NCBI RefSeq assembly: GCF_040560245.1
Contig: NZ_JAKMWP010000001.1
Strand: one strand, 5' to 3'
DNA length: 64,000 nucleotides
From: Morganella sibonii
Lineage (GTDB): Bacteria; Pseudomonadota; Gammaproteobacteria; Enterobacterales; Enterobacteriaceae
Part shown: positions 9,396 to 17,911 of the stretch, in pieces
Numbering within the stretch: the stretch's first letter is position 1
Layout: the number at the start of each line of letters is the position of its first letter
Position numbers and translations under genes: made by a program
The notes under the pieces: generated by a model
Seen by the model: only the letters and a program-made list of their open reading frames with translations
What the model was told of the DNA's origin: nothing
Databases searched by the model: none

Positions 9396-9404
9396 TGTTA
9401 TAAT
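9396..9404 (+). promoter_or_regulatory. Extended -10 promoter, probably for cysS
   Basis: TGTTATAAT at 9396-9404 is a perfect -10 hexamer with the extended TG. No good -35 is seen 16-18 bp upstream. It lies about 170 bp before cysS in the 273-bp ppiB-cysS divergent region; the rest of that gap contains only AT-rich leader sequence. Confidence 0.55.
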
Positions 9405-9574
9405 CACCGGGTTTTACAGGGTCTTTCTTGCATTTGCAGGGTATTCGCGTTTCAATAACCCGACCTGTCTCAGATTATGATCCCCGCAGACAGATATAAA
9501 AAATAAAGTATTTATTATCAATTAATTAACATAAGTCACCATCAACACGTACAGACTTTTAATGGAATAGTCCT

Positions 9575-10963
9575 ATGCTGAAAATTTATAACACCTTATC
9601 AAGACAAAAAGAGGAATTTAAGCCCATTAACCCCGGTAAAATCGGGATGTACGTGTGTGGTATCACTGTTTACGACCTGTGTCATATCGGACACGGGCGG
9701 ACATTTGTCGCGTTTGACACCATCGTGCGCTATCTGCGTCACGCCGGGTATGATGTGAACTATATCCGCAACATCACGGATGTGGATGACAAAATCATCA
9801 AACGGGCAAATGAAAATAACGAAACCTGTGATCAGCTGGTAGATCGCATGGTGGCGGAGATGCACCGCGATTTCGATGCCATGAACCTGATGCGCCCGGA
9901 TTCAGAGCCGCGTGCCACGCATTACATCAAAGAAATTATTGAGATCACGCAGTTACTGCTCGACCGCGATCACGCCTACGTGGCGGATAACGGTGATGTG
10001 ATGTTTGATATCAGCAGTGACCCGGAGTACGGCCTGCTGTCACGTCAGGATCTGGAACAGCTCCAGGCCGGTGCGCGTGTTGAGGTGGCGGATGTGAAAC
10101 GCAACCCGATGGATTTCGTGTTGTGGAAAATGTCCAAACCGGGTGAGCCGTCATGGGAATCGCCGTGGGGTGCAGGCCGTCCGGGCTGGCACATCGAATG
10201 TTCCGCCATGAACAGCAAACAGCTGGGTACACATTTTGATATTCACGGCGGCGGTTCTGACCTGATGTTCCCGCATCATGAAAACGAAATCGCGCAGTCC
10301 ACCTGTGCGCACGACGGCCCGTATGTCAATTACTGGATGCACTCCGGTATGGTGATGGTCGATAAAGAGAAGATGTCGAAATCCCTCAATAACTTCTTCA
10401 CCATCCGCGATGTGCTGGGTTATTACGACCCGGAAACGGTGCGTTACTTCCTGCTGTCCGCACATTACCGCAGTCAGCTTAACTACACGGAAGAGAACCT
10501 GAAGCAGGCGCGTACCGCACTGGAGCGTTTTTATACTGCTCTGCGCGGCACAGATAAAGACGCGGCAGTGGTGGTTAATGAGGAATTCGCCAGCCGTTTC
10601 CGCGATGCGATGGACGATGATTTCAACACGCCGGAAGCTTATTCTGTACTGTTTGATATGGCGCGTGAACTGAACCGCCTGAAACAGGAAGATATGACGG
10701 CGGCGAACGGTCTGGCGGCACAACTGCGCCAGCTGGCGGGTGTGCTGGGTCTGCTGACACAGGACCCTGAGCAGTTCCTGCAAAGCGGTGCGCAGAGCGA
10801 AAGTGATGAAGATACAGCAAAAATCGAAGCACTGATCAAACAGCGCAATGATGCCCGCGCGTCAAAAGAGTGGGCGCTGGCCGATGCGGCCCGTGATGCC
10901 TTAACCGATATGGGTATTGTGCTGGAAGATGGCCCGCAGGGCACCACCTGGCGCCGTAAGTAA
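9575..10963 (+). CDS. cysS: CysS, cysteinyl-tRNA synthetase
   Basis: 462 aa class I aminoacyl-tRNA synthetase charging tRNA-Cys. HIGH is at 37-40, KMSKS at 266-270, and the four zinc ligands used for cysteine discrimination are Cys28, Cys209, His234 and Glu238. Length matches E. coli CysS (461 aa). A strong terminator follows. Confidence 0.98.
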   Translation: MLKIYNTLSRQKEEFKPINPGKIGMYVCGITVYDLCHIGHGRTFVAFDTIVRYLRHAGYDVNYIRNITDVDDKIIKRANENNETCDQLVDRMVAEMHRDFDAMNLMRPDSEPRATHYIKEIIEITQLLLDRDHAYVADNGDVMFDISSDPEYGLLSRQDLEQLQAGARVEVADVKRNPMDFVLWKMSKPGEPSWESPWGAGRPGWHIECSAMNSKQLGTHFDIHGGGSDLMFPHHENEIAQSTCAHDGPYVNYWMHSGMVMVDKEKMSKSLNNFFTIRDVLGYYDPETVRYFLLSAHYRSQLNYTEENLKQARTALERFYTALRGTDKDAAVVVNEEFASRFRDAMDDDFNTPEAYSVLFDMARELNRLKQEDMTAANGLAAQLRQLAGVLGLLTQDPEQFLQSGAQSESDEDTAKIEALIKQRNDARASKEWALADAARDALTDMGIVLEDGPQGTTWRRK

Positions 10964-10983
10964 TTATTATTACATTCTGACTG

Positions 10984-11017
10984 AAAAGCCCGGCATGATT
11001 TATTGCCGGGCTTTTTT
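10984..11017 (+). terminator. Rho-independent terminator after cysS
   Basis: Stem AAAAGCCCGGCA / TTGCCGGGCTTTT with an AT-rich loop, then a T run to 11017. Confidence 0.88.
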
Positions 11018-11138
11018 ATTTCGTTTTATTCTTACGGTGCAGGTATAACTGCAAATTATCAGCTATCCTGTCAGCGTAGCTGATTTTATACGTGAGTTTC
11101 TTGTCGTATTTTTATTAAAAAAATAAAGGAAGCATCTG

Positions 11139-11528
11139 ATGAGTAAAAATATGTTAGCGGTATTGCTCGTTTCCGTTTGTGCGTTTGGTACAGTCACGGC
11201 GTCAGCCGCCGAATTGTCAGATAATATGAAAACGCTGAACGCAAATTTACAGATTGTTGAAAAAACAGATGATGCGGCAGCGCTGAAAGATGCACTGACA
11301 GAAATGCGTGCAGCGGCACAGAGTGCCAAAGCGGAATTACCCGCCAAACTGAAAGGTAAAGCGGCGGACAGCGCAGAAGTGAAGGATTACCATCATGGTT
11401 ATGATGTCCTGACCGGACAAATCGACGAGGCACTGAAACTGGCGGGAGAGGGTAAAATTCAGGAAGCAAAAGCGATGACTGAACAATTTAAAGTCACCCG
11501 CGGTGAATACCACAAAAAATACCGTTAA
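11139..11528 (+). CDS. cybC: Soluble cytochrome b562 (CybC)
   Basis: 129 aa periplasmic four-helix-bundle b-type cytochrome. The signal peptide ends after ASA (residue 23). Heme ligands Met30 (mature Met7, in SDNM) and His125 (in EYHKKYR) are both in place, and KDALTEMRAAA is close to E. coli b562. RBS AAGGAAG precedes the start. Function in the family is unsettled (electron transfer; superoxide oxidation has been shown for the b561 partner type). It converges on cybB. Confidence 0.93.
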   Translation: MSKNMLAVLLVSVCAFGTVTASAAELSDNMKTLNANLQIVEKTDDAAALKDALTEMRAAAQSAKAELPAKLKGKAADSAEVKDYHHGYDVLTGQIDEALKLAGEGKIQEAKAMTEQFKVTRGEYHKKYR

Positions 11529-11558
11529 CAGATTATACAGATACCGTTCTTCAGTATT

Positions 11559-11591
11559 AAAAACGCCCGGTTATGACTGCCGGGCGTTTTA
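11559..11591. terminator. Bidirectional terminator between cybC and cybB
   Basis: AAAACGCCCGG / CCGGGCGTTTT inverted repeat with A/T tracts on both sides, between convergent genes, so it can serve both strands. Confidence 0.85.
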
Positions 11592-11609
11592 TATTTCAGC
11601 GGCGGATAA

Positions 11610-12143
11610 TCAGTGCCGTTTACGCGGCATCATGCGCAGCAGGGTATTATCTTTCCAGAAATAGTGATGTGCCAGTGCGGCTGCGGCATGCAGACCGATA
11701 ATGAAATAACCGGTATTAGCAATGATCTCATGAATATTCTGTATGCTGTACGCGAGATCTTCATCCGGTGTGGCAGAGACCGGCATCGGAATACCAAATA
11801 ATGACCAGTCATAGCCGTTCAGATATTTAATACTGAAACCGAGCACCGGTAACAGAATAAATATCACAAAGATCATCAGATGCACCAGATGGGATAATCC
11901 GGTGATCGCAGGGGACGGTTTGGGGATAATGGCCGGTGCGCGATGTTTTATTCTGACAGCCAGCCGGACAATCATCAGTATACCGACAGAGATACCGCAG
12001 CTGTAATGTAACCCGGATAAGATACTCCGCAGCGGTTCATCAGCAGAATCCCGTAACAGACCACTGATATAAACGACAATCACAAGCAGAAAAATAAACC
12101 AGTGCAGAGCAATTTGCACAGGCCTGAATTTTTGTGTTTCCAT
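11610..12143 (-). CDS. cybB: Cytochrome b561 (CybB family)
   Basis: 177 aa di-heme membrane cytochrome with four hydrophobic helices. Candidate heme histidines are His14 (ALHW), His46 (GLHY) and those in NIHEIIANTGYFIIGLH. E. coli CybB oxidises superoxide and passes electrons to ubiquinone; the same activity is inferred here. It sits beside the soluble b562 gene, an uncommon pairing that suggests a shared electron-transfer role (inference). Confidence 0.88.
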   Translation of the reverse strand: METQKFRPVQIALHWFIFLLVIVVYISGLLRDSADEPLRSILSGLHYSCGISVGILMIVRLAVRIKHRAPAIIPKPSPAITGLSHLVHLMIFVIFILLPVLGFSIKYLNGYDWSLFGIPMPVSATPDEDLAYSIQNIHEIIANTGYFIIGLHAAAALAHHYFWKDNTLLRMMPRKRH

Positions 12144-12170
12144 TTTTTGCGGCTCTTTTATTATGCGGAT

Positions 12171-12199
12171 AAAAAAACCAGAGTCGATGCTCTGGTTTA
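12171..12199 (-). terminator. Terminator of folD-ybcJ
   Basis: On the minus strand AAACCAGAG / CTCTGGTTT closes a CATCGA loop and is followed by seven T residues, just after the ybcJ stop. Confidence 0.83.
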
Positions 12200-12213
12200 T
12201 TCACAAATTAATA

Positions 12214-12426
12214 TTATTCAGCCACTTTTACCTGCTGACCGGCAAATTCCACCACTTTACCGGCAGTGATTTTGCCGCGTTTGCGGGTTTCTGTTTCACC
12301 GTCAACAGTCACCTGACCATCAGCGATAAACTGTTTGGCGGCAGCGCCGCTGTCTGCCCAGCCCTGAATTTTGAGCAGGTCACACAGTTCAACATGCGGG
12401 TGCCCGTCGAGATTAAAAATATCCAT
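12214..12426 (-). CDS. ybcJ: YbcJ, small S4-like RNA-binding protein
   Basis: 70 aa, essentially a single S4-type RNA-binding fold: HPHVELCDLLKIQGW, then DGQVTVDGETETRKRGKI. E. coli YbcJ has the same layout. It lies 2 bp after folD on the same strand. The start at 12426 gives the full fold. Confidence 0.9.
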   Translation of the reverse strand: MDIFNLDGHPHVELCDLLKIQGWADSGAAAKQFIADGQVTVDGETETRKRGKITAGKVVEFAGQQVKVAE

Positions 12427-12428
12427 GG

Positions 12429-13292
12429 TTATTCGTCCTTATCGTGAAATTCTTCGCAGGCCTGTAATGTATTCTGAATCAGTGTGGCAACCGTCATGGG
12501 GCCGACACCACCCGGTACCGGGGTGATCCACTCTGCGCGTTCAGCAGCATCGGCAAAATTCACATCACCGACCACTTTGCCGTTTTCCAGGCGGTTAATA
12601 CCCACATCGATAACGATCGCGCCGGGTTTGATCCACTCGCCCGGAATAAAACCGGGTTTCCCGACAGCCACAATCAGCAGATCCGCATTTTCAACATGAT
12701 GACGCAGATTCGTGGTAAAGCGGTGAGTGACCGTTGTGGTGCAACCGGCCAGCAGCAGCTCCAGACTCATCGGACGGCCGACAATATTGGATGCGCCGAC
12801 AATTACAGCATTCAGACCAAATGTATTGATATTGCAGCGCTCAAGCAGCGTCACAATACCGCGCGGTGTGCACGGGCGCAGATTTGGCGCGCGCTGGCAC
12901 AGGCGGCCGATATTATAAGGATGAAAACCGTCTACGTCTTTATCCGGATGAATACGCTCAATGACTTTGACATTATCAATACCGGCTGGCAGCGGAAGCT
13001 GAACGAGTATCCCGTCGATAGTATTATCGTTATTCAGTTTATCAATGAGATGGAGGAGTTCGGCTTCGCTGGTGGTATCGGGGAGGTCATAAGAACGTGA
13101 AATAAATCCGACTTCTTCACAGGAACGGCGTTTGCTGGCGACATAAATCTGAGATGCGGGGTTCTCACCGACCAGGATAACGGCGAGACCGGGAGCACGT
13201 TTTCCGTTAGCAATCCGTTGCTGAACTTTTGCGGCAACTTCGGCACGGATGGTCGACGCAATCGTTTTCCCGTCTATAATTTTTGCTGACAT
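12429..13292 (-). CDS. folD: FolD, methylenetetrahydrofolate dehydrogenase/cyclohydrolase
   Basis: Bifunctional one-carbon enzyme interconverting 5,10-methylene- and 10-formyl-THF. YVASKRRSCEEVGF carries the catalytic Tyr-xxx-Lys; PDKDVDGFHP and the NADP site GASNIVGRPM follow. Start at 13292 (MSAKIIDGK, 287 aa) is preferred to the ATG five codons upstream because it matches the E. coli N-terminus; neither has a strong RBS. Last protein-coding gene before the argU attachment site. Confidence 0.96.
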   Translation of the reverse strand: MSAKIIDGKTIASTIRAEVAAKVQQRIANGKRAPGLAVILVGENPASQIYVASKRRSCEEVGFISRSYDLPDTTSEAELLHLIDKLNNDNTIDGILVQLPLPAGIDNVKVIERIHPDKDVDGFHPYNIGRLCQRAPNLRPCTPRGIVTLLERCNINTFGLNAVIVGASNIVGRPMSLELLLAGCTTTVTHRFTTNLRHHVENADLLIVAVGKPGFIPGEWIKPGAIVIDVGINRLENGKVVGDVNFADAAERAEWITPVPGGVGPMTVATLIQNTLQACEEFHDKDE

Positions 13293-13413
13293 CGTGTAAA
13301 AATCCATAAAACAGATAAAAGATGGGCACTATTCTGTCAGAACATTTTCCGTCTGTCAGTTATGTTTTATTGAGGTGGCGGAAAGTTACTGCCGAAGATA
13401 ACTTATTTTCTGA

Positions 13414-13441
13414 TTGACTCGCCGCGCCTCAGCCGTATAAT
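13414..13441 (+). promoter_or_regulatory. argU tRNA promoter
   Basis: TTGACT (13414-13419), 16-bp spacer, TATAAT (13436-13441), 43 bp upstream of the mature tRNA. A strong stable-RNA type promoter. Confidence 0.85.
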
Positions 13442-13484
13442 CCACGGTGCATCAAGCAGTTAACCCGCTGTTTTTTTCCTCAGC

Positions 13485-13561
13485 GCGCCCTTAGCTCAGC
13501 TGGATAGAGCAACGGCCTTCTAAGCCGTAGGTCACAGGTTCGAATCCTGTAGGGCGTACCA
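13485..13561 (+). tRNA. argU: tRNA-Arg (anticodon TCT)
   Basis: 77 nt with encoded CCA. The acceptor stem GCGCCCT pairs with AGGGCGT, the D-arm is TAGCTCAGCTGGATAGAGC, the anticodon loop CTTCTAA gives TCT, and the T-loop is GTTCGAATC. It is nearly identical to E. coli argU, the attachment site of DLP12. The first 31 nt are chromosomal; the rest is the prophage attachment core, which keeps the tRNA intact. Confidence 0.97.
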
Positions 13562-13562
13562 T
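13516..13562 (+). repeat. attL core: 3' half of argU
   Basis: 47-bp segment identical to 53866-53912. It runs from the anticodon stem to one base past the CCA. Together the two copies delimit the prophage; integration at a tRNA 3' end fits a tyrosine integrase. Confidence 0.93.
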
Positions 13563-13607
13563 ATAAATCAATCAGTTATATGTTAGGGAAAGAAAACCCG
13601 CAAGAAA

Positions 13608-13625
13608 GCGGGTCAAGTAACGGGT
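13608..13625 (+). repeat. Putative Int arm-type site, left arm
   Basis: GCGGGTCAAGTAACGGGT, 45 bp inside attL, is repeated exactly at 53727-53744 just inside attR. Direct orientation and location beside the cores suggest P and P' arm binding sites of the integrase or of the Xis-like protein. The left copy also forms a small hairpin with the upstream ACCCGC. Confidence 0.65.
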
Positions 13626-13637
13626 CTAGTTAGTATT

Positions 13638-13826
13638 TTATTTTTCACTCCTGACCCAATCCTCATAAACAGTTTCAGACCATCCCAAAAAAGTCCCGCC
13701 TTTCGTTCTTTCCGGCTTCGGAAACTCGTTTCGTTTCGCGTACATCCGCCACAGTGTCGGTTTACTTTTTCCCGTCAGAGAAATCATTTCCTTCATTTTT
13801 ATGTATCTTGTCGGTTCAGTATTCAT
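13638..13826 (-). CDS. AlpA-family regulator, probable excisionase
   Basis: 62 aa MerR-like winged-helix protein. It has the AlpA pattern: YIKMKEMISLTGKSKPTLWRM helix-turn-helix, then FPKPERTKGGTFLGW and a final WV. Start at 13826 is preferred over 13844 because GGAGAG precedes it. It is the most distal gene of the leftward early operon and in the excised circle would lie directly before attP and int, the usual place for xis. Confidence 0.8.
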   Translation of the reverse strand: MNTEPTRYIKMKEMISLTGKSKPTLWRMYAKRNEFPKPERTKGGTFLGWSETVYEDWVRSEK

Positions 13827-13856
13827 AATCTTCTCTCCACACATCGCCGTATACGA

Positions 13857-14180
13857 TTAGAGGTTTTTAGGTCTGACCCACATACATAACGGGCCGTCTT
13901 CATTGTCTGTTATCCAGGCGATAAACCAGCCATCACCATCGGGTTTTGTTGGTTCCCATGCTAAAATATTGGTATCACCTTCTTCAAAGTAGCTGAACCA
14001 CACTGGGTGGAAGTTATCAATGTCATCACGGCAATACACCGCCAGGCATTCAAGATTGTTTTCATCGCACCACCGCTCTATTTCCTGGTTAGATTTCAAA
14101 CAAGGAATATCTGGATGCACCCAGTAACCATCAGTATCACGTTCTGGTTTTATATAGCTTATTGGGTTAATTGCTGTCAT
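13857..14180 (-). CDS. Phage hypothetical protein, acidic, Trp-rich
   Basis: 107 aa from the ATG at 14180 (AAGGTG 7 nt upstream), which overlaps the end of the methyltransferase-like gene by 14 bp. Acidic, with many aromatic residues: HPVWFSYFEEGD, AWEPTKPDGDGWFIAW, DNEDGPLCMWVRP. It looks like a compact beta-rich early phage protein. No function recognised. Confidence 0.7.
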   Translation of the reverse strand: MTAINPISYIKPERDTDGYWVHPDIPCLKSNQEIERWCDENNLECLAVYCRDDIDNFHPVWFSYFEEGDTNILAWEPTKPDGDGWFIAWITDNEDGPLCMWVRPKNL

Positions 14181-14652
14181 TGTCTGCACCTTTATAGAAT
14201 ACCATCCAGTGCGTTTTATCGTTCTTACCGACACGCTGCACAATGGTAGGTTTATATTCAGTCAGCTCAAGAATCTGACTCGCCCATATCTGCGTTTCAT
14301 TCCACTTAAAAATTAAACTGCCGTGTGGCCGCAACACCCTGAATGCTTCTCTGAAACCGGCAGCAAGATCAGAACGCCATGAGTGCTTATCCAGTGAGCC
14401 GTATTTTTTAAACATCCAACTATTTTTACCAACCCGAACGAGGTGGGGCGGATCAAACAGTACCTGGTAAAAAGTTTCATCCGGGAACGGCAGGTTTTTA
14501 AAGTCAGCAATGATATCCGGTGTAATTTCCAGCAGGCGGCCATCACACAGGGTATGTTCTTCATTTCTGATATCACTGAACAACACACGCTGATCTTGCT
14601 TATCGTGCATAAACATTCGGCTGCCGCAGCACATATCGAGGATGGGTTTCAT
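14167..14652 (-). CDS. Phage SAM-dependent methyltransferase-like protein
   Basis: 161 aa. ILDMCCGSRMF resembles a degenerate SAM-binding motif I and DPPHL matches the motif IV of DNA/RNA methyltransferases. The start at 14652 overlaps the upstream stop as ATGA. Short for a DNA methyltransferase, with no clear recognition domain, so the substrate is open (nucleic acid or small molecule). Confidence 0.72.
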   Translation of the reverse strand: MKPILDMCCGSRMFMHDKQDQRVLFSDIRNEEHTLCDGRLLEITPDIIADFKNLPFPDETFYQVLFDPPHLVRVGKNSWMFKKYGSLDKHSWRSDLAAGFREAFRVLRPHGSLIFKWNETQIWASQILELTEYKPTIVQRVGKNDKTHWMVFYKGADNDSN

Positions 14653-15335
14653 GGTGTTACCCGCCTGAATTCGATAACCCACACCCACGGGTTTTTATAC
14701 CAGGCATCAACTCCGTTAATAGAATTCCAGAGTGTCACGAAAGACCCCCTCGCACTGAGCTGGTGCTGAGTCCAACCAGGCTGATAATGCTTCCAGTAAC
14801 CACCGTGCAGGGGCGCAACGCCTTCCGCTACAGCATCATCTTCACTGATATCCTGCAACCGCTCAATGCGAACGCCGGTTATTTCCAGCAGTATGCGCGA
14901 AGCCCAGTGTGGCATTTGTGCTGATGATTTCCATCCGTACCTCAGATTATCGTCAGCATCAAAATACTCAGGACATGCATCGCCATCGGCTTTGTATACG
15001 CAGTTTTTTATCGTCTGAAATGGCTCCGGGTCTTTATATAATTTATTGGCATTTTCATAATCAACCAGCGGACCCTGCCATGTTTCACGCACCCACAGCC
15101 GATCGCCAATTTTTCCAAGTGGGCAGTTAAGGCGAATTGGGTCTTTAAGTAGAGGCGAATCCCCGATAGCCCAGACGGCTTTACCTTCATCTTTCGCGCA
15201 TGTGCTGGACATTATCCAGCCGTGGAAGTCGTGAGTAGTAGGAACTGATTTAACAATCCGCCGCGTCTGCGTCTTCCGTCCAGCGAGAATGGCGCGAACC
15301 ATCTCTGAGTTGAAAATTACGCCGCGCTCTTTCAT
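14649..15335 (-). CDS. Phage ASCH/PUA-like protein ('morphogenetic protein' type)
   Basis: 228 aa early phage protein. GDRLWVRETW, RLQDISEDDAVAEGV and NPWVWVIEF are the hallmarks of a widespread phage family often labelled 'morphogenetic protein'. The first 25 residues (MVRAILAGRKTQTRRIV) and the WVRE segment suggest an ASCH/PUA-like RNA-binding fold. The historical label is probably misleading, since the gene sits in the early operon and not among structural genes. Confidence 0.75.
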   Translation of the reverse strand: MKERGVIFNSEMVRAILAGRKTQTRRIVKSVPTTHDFHGWIMSSTCAKDEGKAVWAIGDSPLLKDPIRLNCPLGKIGDRLWVRETWQGPLVDYENANKLYKDPEPFQTIKNCVYKADGDACPEYFDADDNLRYGWKSSAQMPHWASRILLEITGVRIERLQDISEDDAVAEGVAPLHGGYWKHYQPGWTQHQLSARGSFVTLWNSINGVDAWYKNPWVWVIEFRRVTP

Positions 15336-15338
15336 GGC

Positions 15339-15866
15339 CTATGCCTCTGTAGTCAGTATTTCAAACCGCGCCATAAACTGGTGATATGCTTGCGGTGGTG
15401 TCAGTGGCTGGATAATGATGTCATCATGTGGCGGTGCTGAATCCAGCATCGGCCAGTAGCTGCCCGGGTCTATTTCAAAGTCCCGCTTTTCGGTCGCCAG
15501 CATGACCAGATCGGCATAGTGAACATCGACAGTCATTACCGGTGGCAGGCCGAACTTTTCACGGATAACCGCTTCAATGCGTTTTTCCACAGCCTTGTAG
15601 TCCGGCAGCATGGCTTTCAGCGGTGAGGGGATATCTTTGATATACGCCTCAGCGGCATCGTGCAGCAGTGCTTCCAGTGCGTATTCCGGCGGCACAATCT
15701 GGCTGACGTATACAGAGTGCTGAGCCACGGAATAGAAACTCTCCAGTTGCCCGGCAAACCGGCATTCATTCGACAGGCCGCGTGCGATATCTTCGATAAA
15801 AATCTGACCCGGGGTGATATTGGCGAAATCAATATGTTTTCCGGTACTGGTTGTTATATATGACAT
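15339..15866 (-). CDS. HD-domain phosphohydrolase (YfdR-like)
   Basis: 175 aa. HD motif residues are visible: SVAQHSVYVSQ, then LEALLHDAAEAYIKDIPSPLK, then YADLVMLATEKRD. It is related to YfbR/YfdR 5'-nucleotidase-like HD proteins, which hydrolyse nucleotides with a divalent metal. It lies next to a YfdQ-like gene, the same pair found in E. coli prophage CPS-53. The start is preceded by the TGTGTGGAGAGATAA leader found at several genes of this phage. Confidence 0.85.
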   Translation of the reverse strand: MSYITTSTGKHIDFANITPGQIFIEDIARGLSNECRFAGQLESFYSVAQHSVYVSQIVPPEYALEALLHDAAEAYIKDIPSPLKAMLPDYKAVEKRIEAVIREKFGLPPVMTVDVHYADLVMLATEKRDFEIDPGSYWPMLDSAPPHDDIIIQPLTPPQAYHQFMARFEILTTEA

Positions 15867-15940
15867 TTATCTCTCCACACAATTTAGATAATAAAAAGCC
15901 GTTACTTTTTATAAGTAATTAATTCCCTGGTGTTGGAATA

Positions 15941-15967
15941 TAAAAATGCCGCCGGTTAAAGCGGCAT
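15941..15967 (-). terminator. Terminator after the YfdQ-like gene
   Basis: On the minus strand ATGCCGC / GCGGCAT hairpin followed by TTTTTA, between the DUF2303 gene and the HD gene. It may attenuate or end the upper part of the leftward operon. Confidence 0.6.
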
Positions 15968-15974
15968 AAAATAA

Positions 15975-16802
15975 TTATGCTTTGAATTTACCGATATAGG
16001 TCTGGATTTCAGTTTCTTCGAATTTATCAGCCAGCAGATCACGGAATTCCTGTGCGATTTGCTCTTCCAGTTTTTCCAGCTGAACAATACGCAGTACCAG
16101 CACAGGAATTTCACCACCGGTCAGAACGCTGTAACGCAGTTTGATAGCACGCTCAGACAGTTCATCGTATGGTGTGCAGGTAAACTGAAACGCAGCTGGC
16201 ATAACATCACGGCTTTTTGCTTCCACGCTTTCCATTACTGAGCGCTTAGCGCCGAAATCACTGTCTTCATGATCTGCGGAACGGCTTGCTTCGATGGTGA
16301 TTTTGCGCACAGCATTAATTGCCTGCTTAATATCGATAACATTACCTTCTGCATCAAACGCCATCAGGTTATCGCGCCAGTCTTCCAGCCATTCCGCCAG
16401 TTCTTTCTGACCGGATTTGCGACCGTTCACGTTCAGCAGAGAAGCGAATGGCGCGGTCTTTTTCAGTGATACCATGGCTGTGTTATCAGCATGCCCCGGC
16501 TCACCGATGGAACCGATATTGAAGATAGTTTTAGCAGCCATTTCATCAGCATCAATAAAACAGCTGACACCTTCCTCAATACCGTGTTGCAGAGAATATT
16601 TCACAAAATCAGCGATACTGGTTGTGTCCATCGCGCCACGGAAGCGGTAGCGACCTTCCTGCAAGTGCTCCAGGCTTTTAACATTGAAATCACCCGGTAA
16701 AACCACCGCAGGGCAGAGGGATTTTTCTACAGTATCCAGACTTAATGCAGCGACAGCCATATTCTGAATCTGAGAAATAGCGGCTCCGTCTAAATTAGAC
16801 AT
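15975..16802 (-). CDS. YfdQ family protein (DUF2303)
   Basis: 275 aa. It resembles DUF2303/YfdQ: LCPAVVLPGDFNVKSLEHL near the N-terminus, SCFIDADEMAAKTIFNIG, and a long C-terminal region of alternating beta and helix. RBS CAGGAG. Common in early leftward operons of lambdoid-type phages; molecular function is not known to me. Confidence 0.82.
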   Translation of the reverse strand: MSNLDGAAISQIQNMAVAALSLDTVEKSLCPAVVLPGDFNVKSLEHLQEGRYRFRGAMDTTSIADFVKYSLQHGIEEGVSCFIDADEMAAKTIFNIGSIGEPGHADNTAMVSLKKTAPFASLLNVNGRKSGQKELAEWLEDWRDNLMAFDAEGNVIDIKQAINAVRKITIEASRSADHEDSDFGAKRSVMESVEAKSRDVMPAAFQFTCTPYDELSERAIKLRYSVLTGGEIPVLVLRIVQLEKLEEQIAQEFRDLLADKFEETEIQTYIGKFKA

Positions 16803-16867
16803 ACAAAGACTCCTGTTTAATTAAAAACATAAAAAGTAAATGGAATGGTTTATTTAAAAAGTGGAAA

Positions 16868-17230
16868 TTAATTAATAGCTTTTAATTTCCCGTCAATACT
16901 GCCGTCGATACCAAATAACTGCCCCTGGTCTTCCGGCAGAATAGTGAGTTTTCCGCCTTTACCGACCCACATCGGTGTTTCGGTTGTATCCTCTTCCGAT
17001 TTTTTACCGCGCTTAGTCGGTGTAACCATTTTCAGTTTGTGAGATATTTTCACGCGGTCTTCATCTGACTGAGTGAATTTAAAAACCACATGTACTTCAC
17101 CGGTACCGCCGTTCTTATTGGTACCGAATGCGACTTCATTCAGTGCAGCAGAAAGTTTATTTTCAAACACACCGGCGTCTAACTCGGAGAGAAAGTCCGG
17201 TACACTGGTCATACGGTTATTCTCGCTCAT
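16868..17230 (-). CDS. YfdP-like phage protein
   Basis: 120 aa. The N-terminal half is partly helical (VPDFLSELDAGVFENKLSAALNEVA) and the second half carries GKGGKLTILPEDQ. Length and position directly upstream of yfdQ/yfdR homologues suggest the YfdP family of CPS-53. RBS AAAGGAA. Function unknown. Confidence 0.65.
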   Translation of the reverse strand: MSENNRMTSVPDFLSELDAGVFENKLSAALNEVAFGTNKNGGTGEVHVVFKFTQSDEDRVKISHKLKMVTPTKRGKKSEEDTTETPMWVGKGGKLTILPEDQGQLFGIDGSIDGKLKAIN

Positions 17231-17670
17231 CGCGTTTTTCCTTTCGTTGTCTCTTCACACAAAAATAAGTCCACCAGCGGTCAGGCAAGGTATCTATCCG
17301 GCAGGACGATTTACGCCGGTGGACTTATGTTTGTAAAAAATGGCGGCCGGCTGGTGGACTGCACCGTGGTATGCACGGCCGCTAATGGTATTGCATGGTT
17401 ATTGTTATGGGGTCGTTTGCTCTTCACACATCAGTTATGGGTAACAGTCAGTATTGGTGATTGGTGGCAGGTGCTGATCTCCTGCTTCCGGTTTACTCGA
17501 TAGCCGTGGGGTGGTAAGCCCTTACCCCGGCACATGCAGTTGAACAATCTCAACCCACGCTGTAAGTCTGCTGCCGGTCAGCGCCCGGCATTCACCAATC
17601 CCAATACTGACTGCGTCTACCTCCCCACACTAATTGATACTCTTCACACAGTTATTCAGATACGCAGCCG
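17231..17670. other. Gene-free 440 bp with long inverted repeat and repeated leader motif
   Basis: No convincing reading frame on either strand. It holds three copies of a TCTTCACACA motif (within 17250-17261, 17419-17430, 17639-17650). It also holds a long imperfect inverted repeat: arms 17445-17466 and 17593-17613 (one 1-nt insertion), enclosing about 126 bp with a nested GGGGTGGTAAG / CTTACCCC hairpin. A structured leader or non-coding RNA of the pL-type transcript is possible. Confidence 0.6.
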
Positions 17671-17868
17671 TTACTGCGGTTGTACTGTTAAAGCACAGCG
17701 GACTTCACACTCAGCGATCTCTTTATCCAGGCGCTCAATTAAACGCTGGTGGCTTGCTCTCGAATCACGGAGCACCTGCAACTGATTAATGGACTTTGCT
17801 TTCTCTGTGATCCACTGAGCGACATCGTCGGCAGACATATTACTGGTGATGGTAGGTTCGGTTTGCAT
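17671..17868 (-). CDS. Small phage early protein
   Basis: 65 aa, mostly helical and charged: VAQWITEKAKSINQLQVLRD then RLIERLDKEIAECEVRC, probably a short coiled coil. Start at 17868 is chosen because GTGGAG lies 6 nt upstream. First gene transcribed from the leftward promoter at 17912-17942, the position that early regulators or host-takeover proteins usually occupy. Function unknown. Confidence 0.65.
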   Translation of the reverse strand: MQTEPTITSNMSADDVAQWITEKAKSINQLQVLRDSRASHQRLIERLDKEIAECEVRCALTVQPQ

Positions 17869-17911
17869 ATAGACTCCACTAATTGTTAAGTGTTCTGTTG
17901 TCTGCATGCTT

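Noticed and set aside
10151..10783. 210-aa minus-strand frame
   Set aside because: Antisense shadow of cysS, which has every catalytic motif in the other strand.
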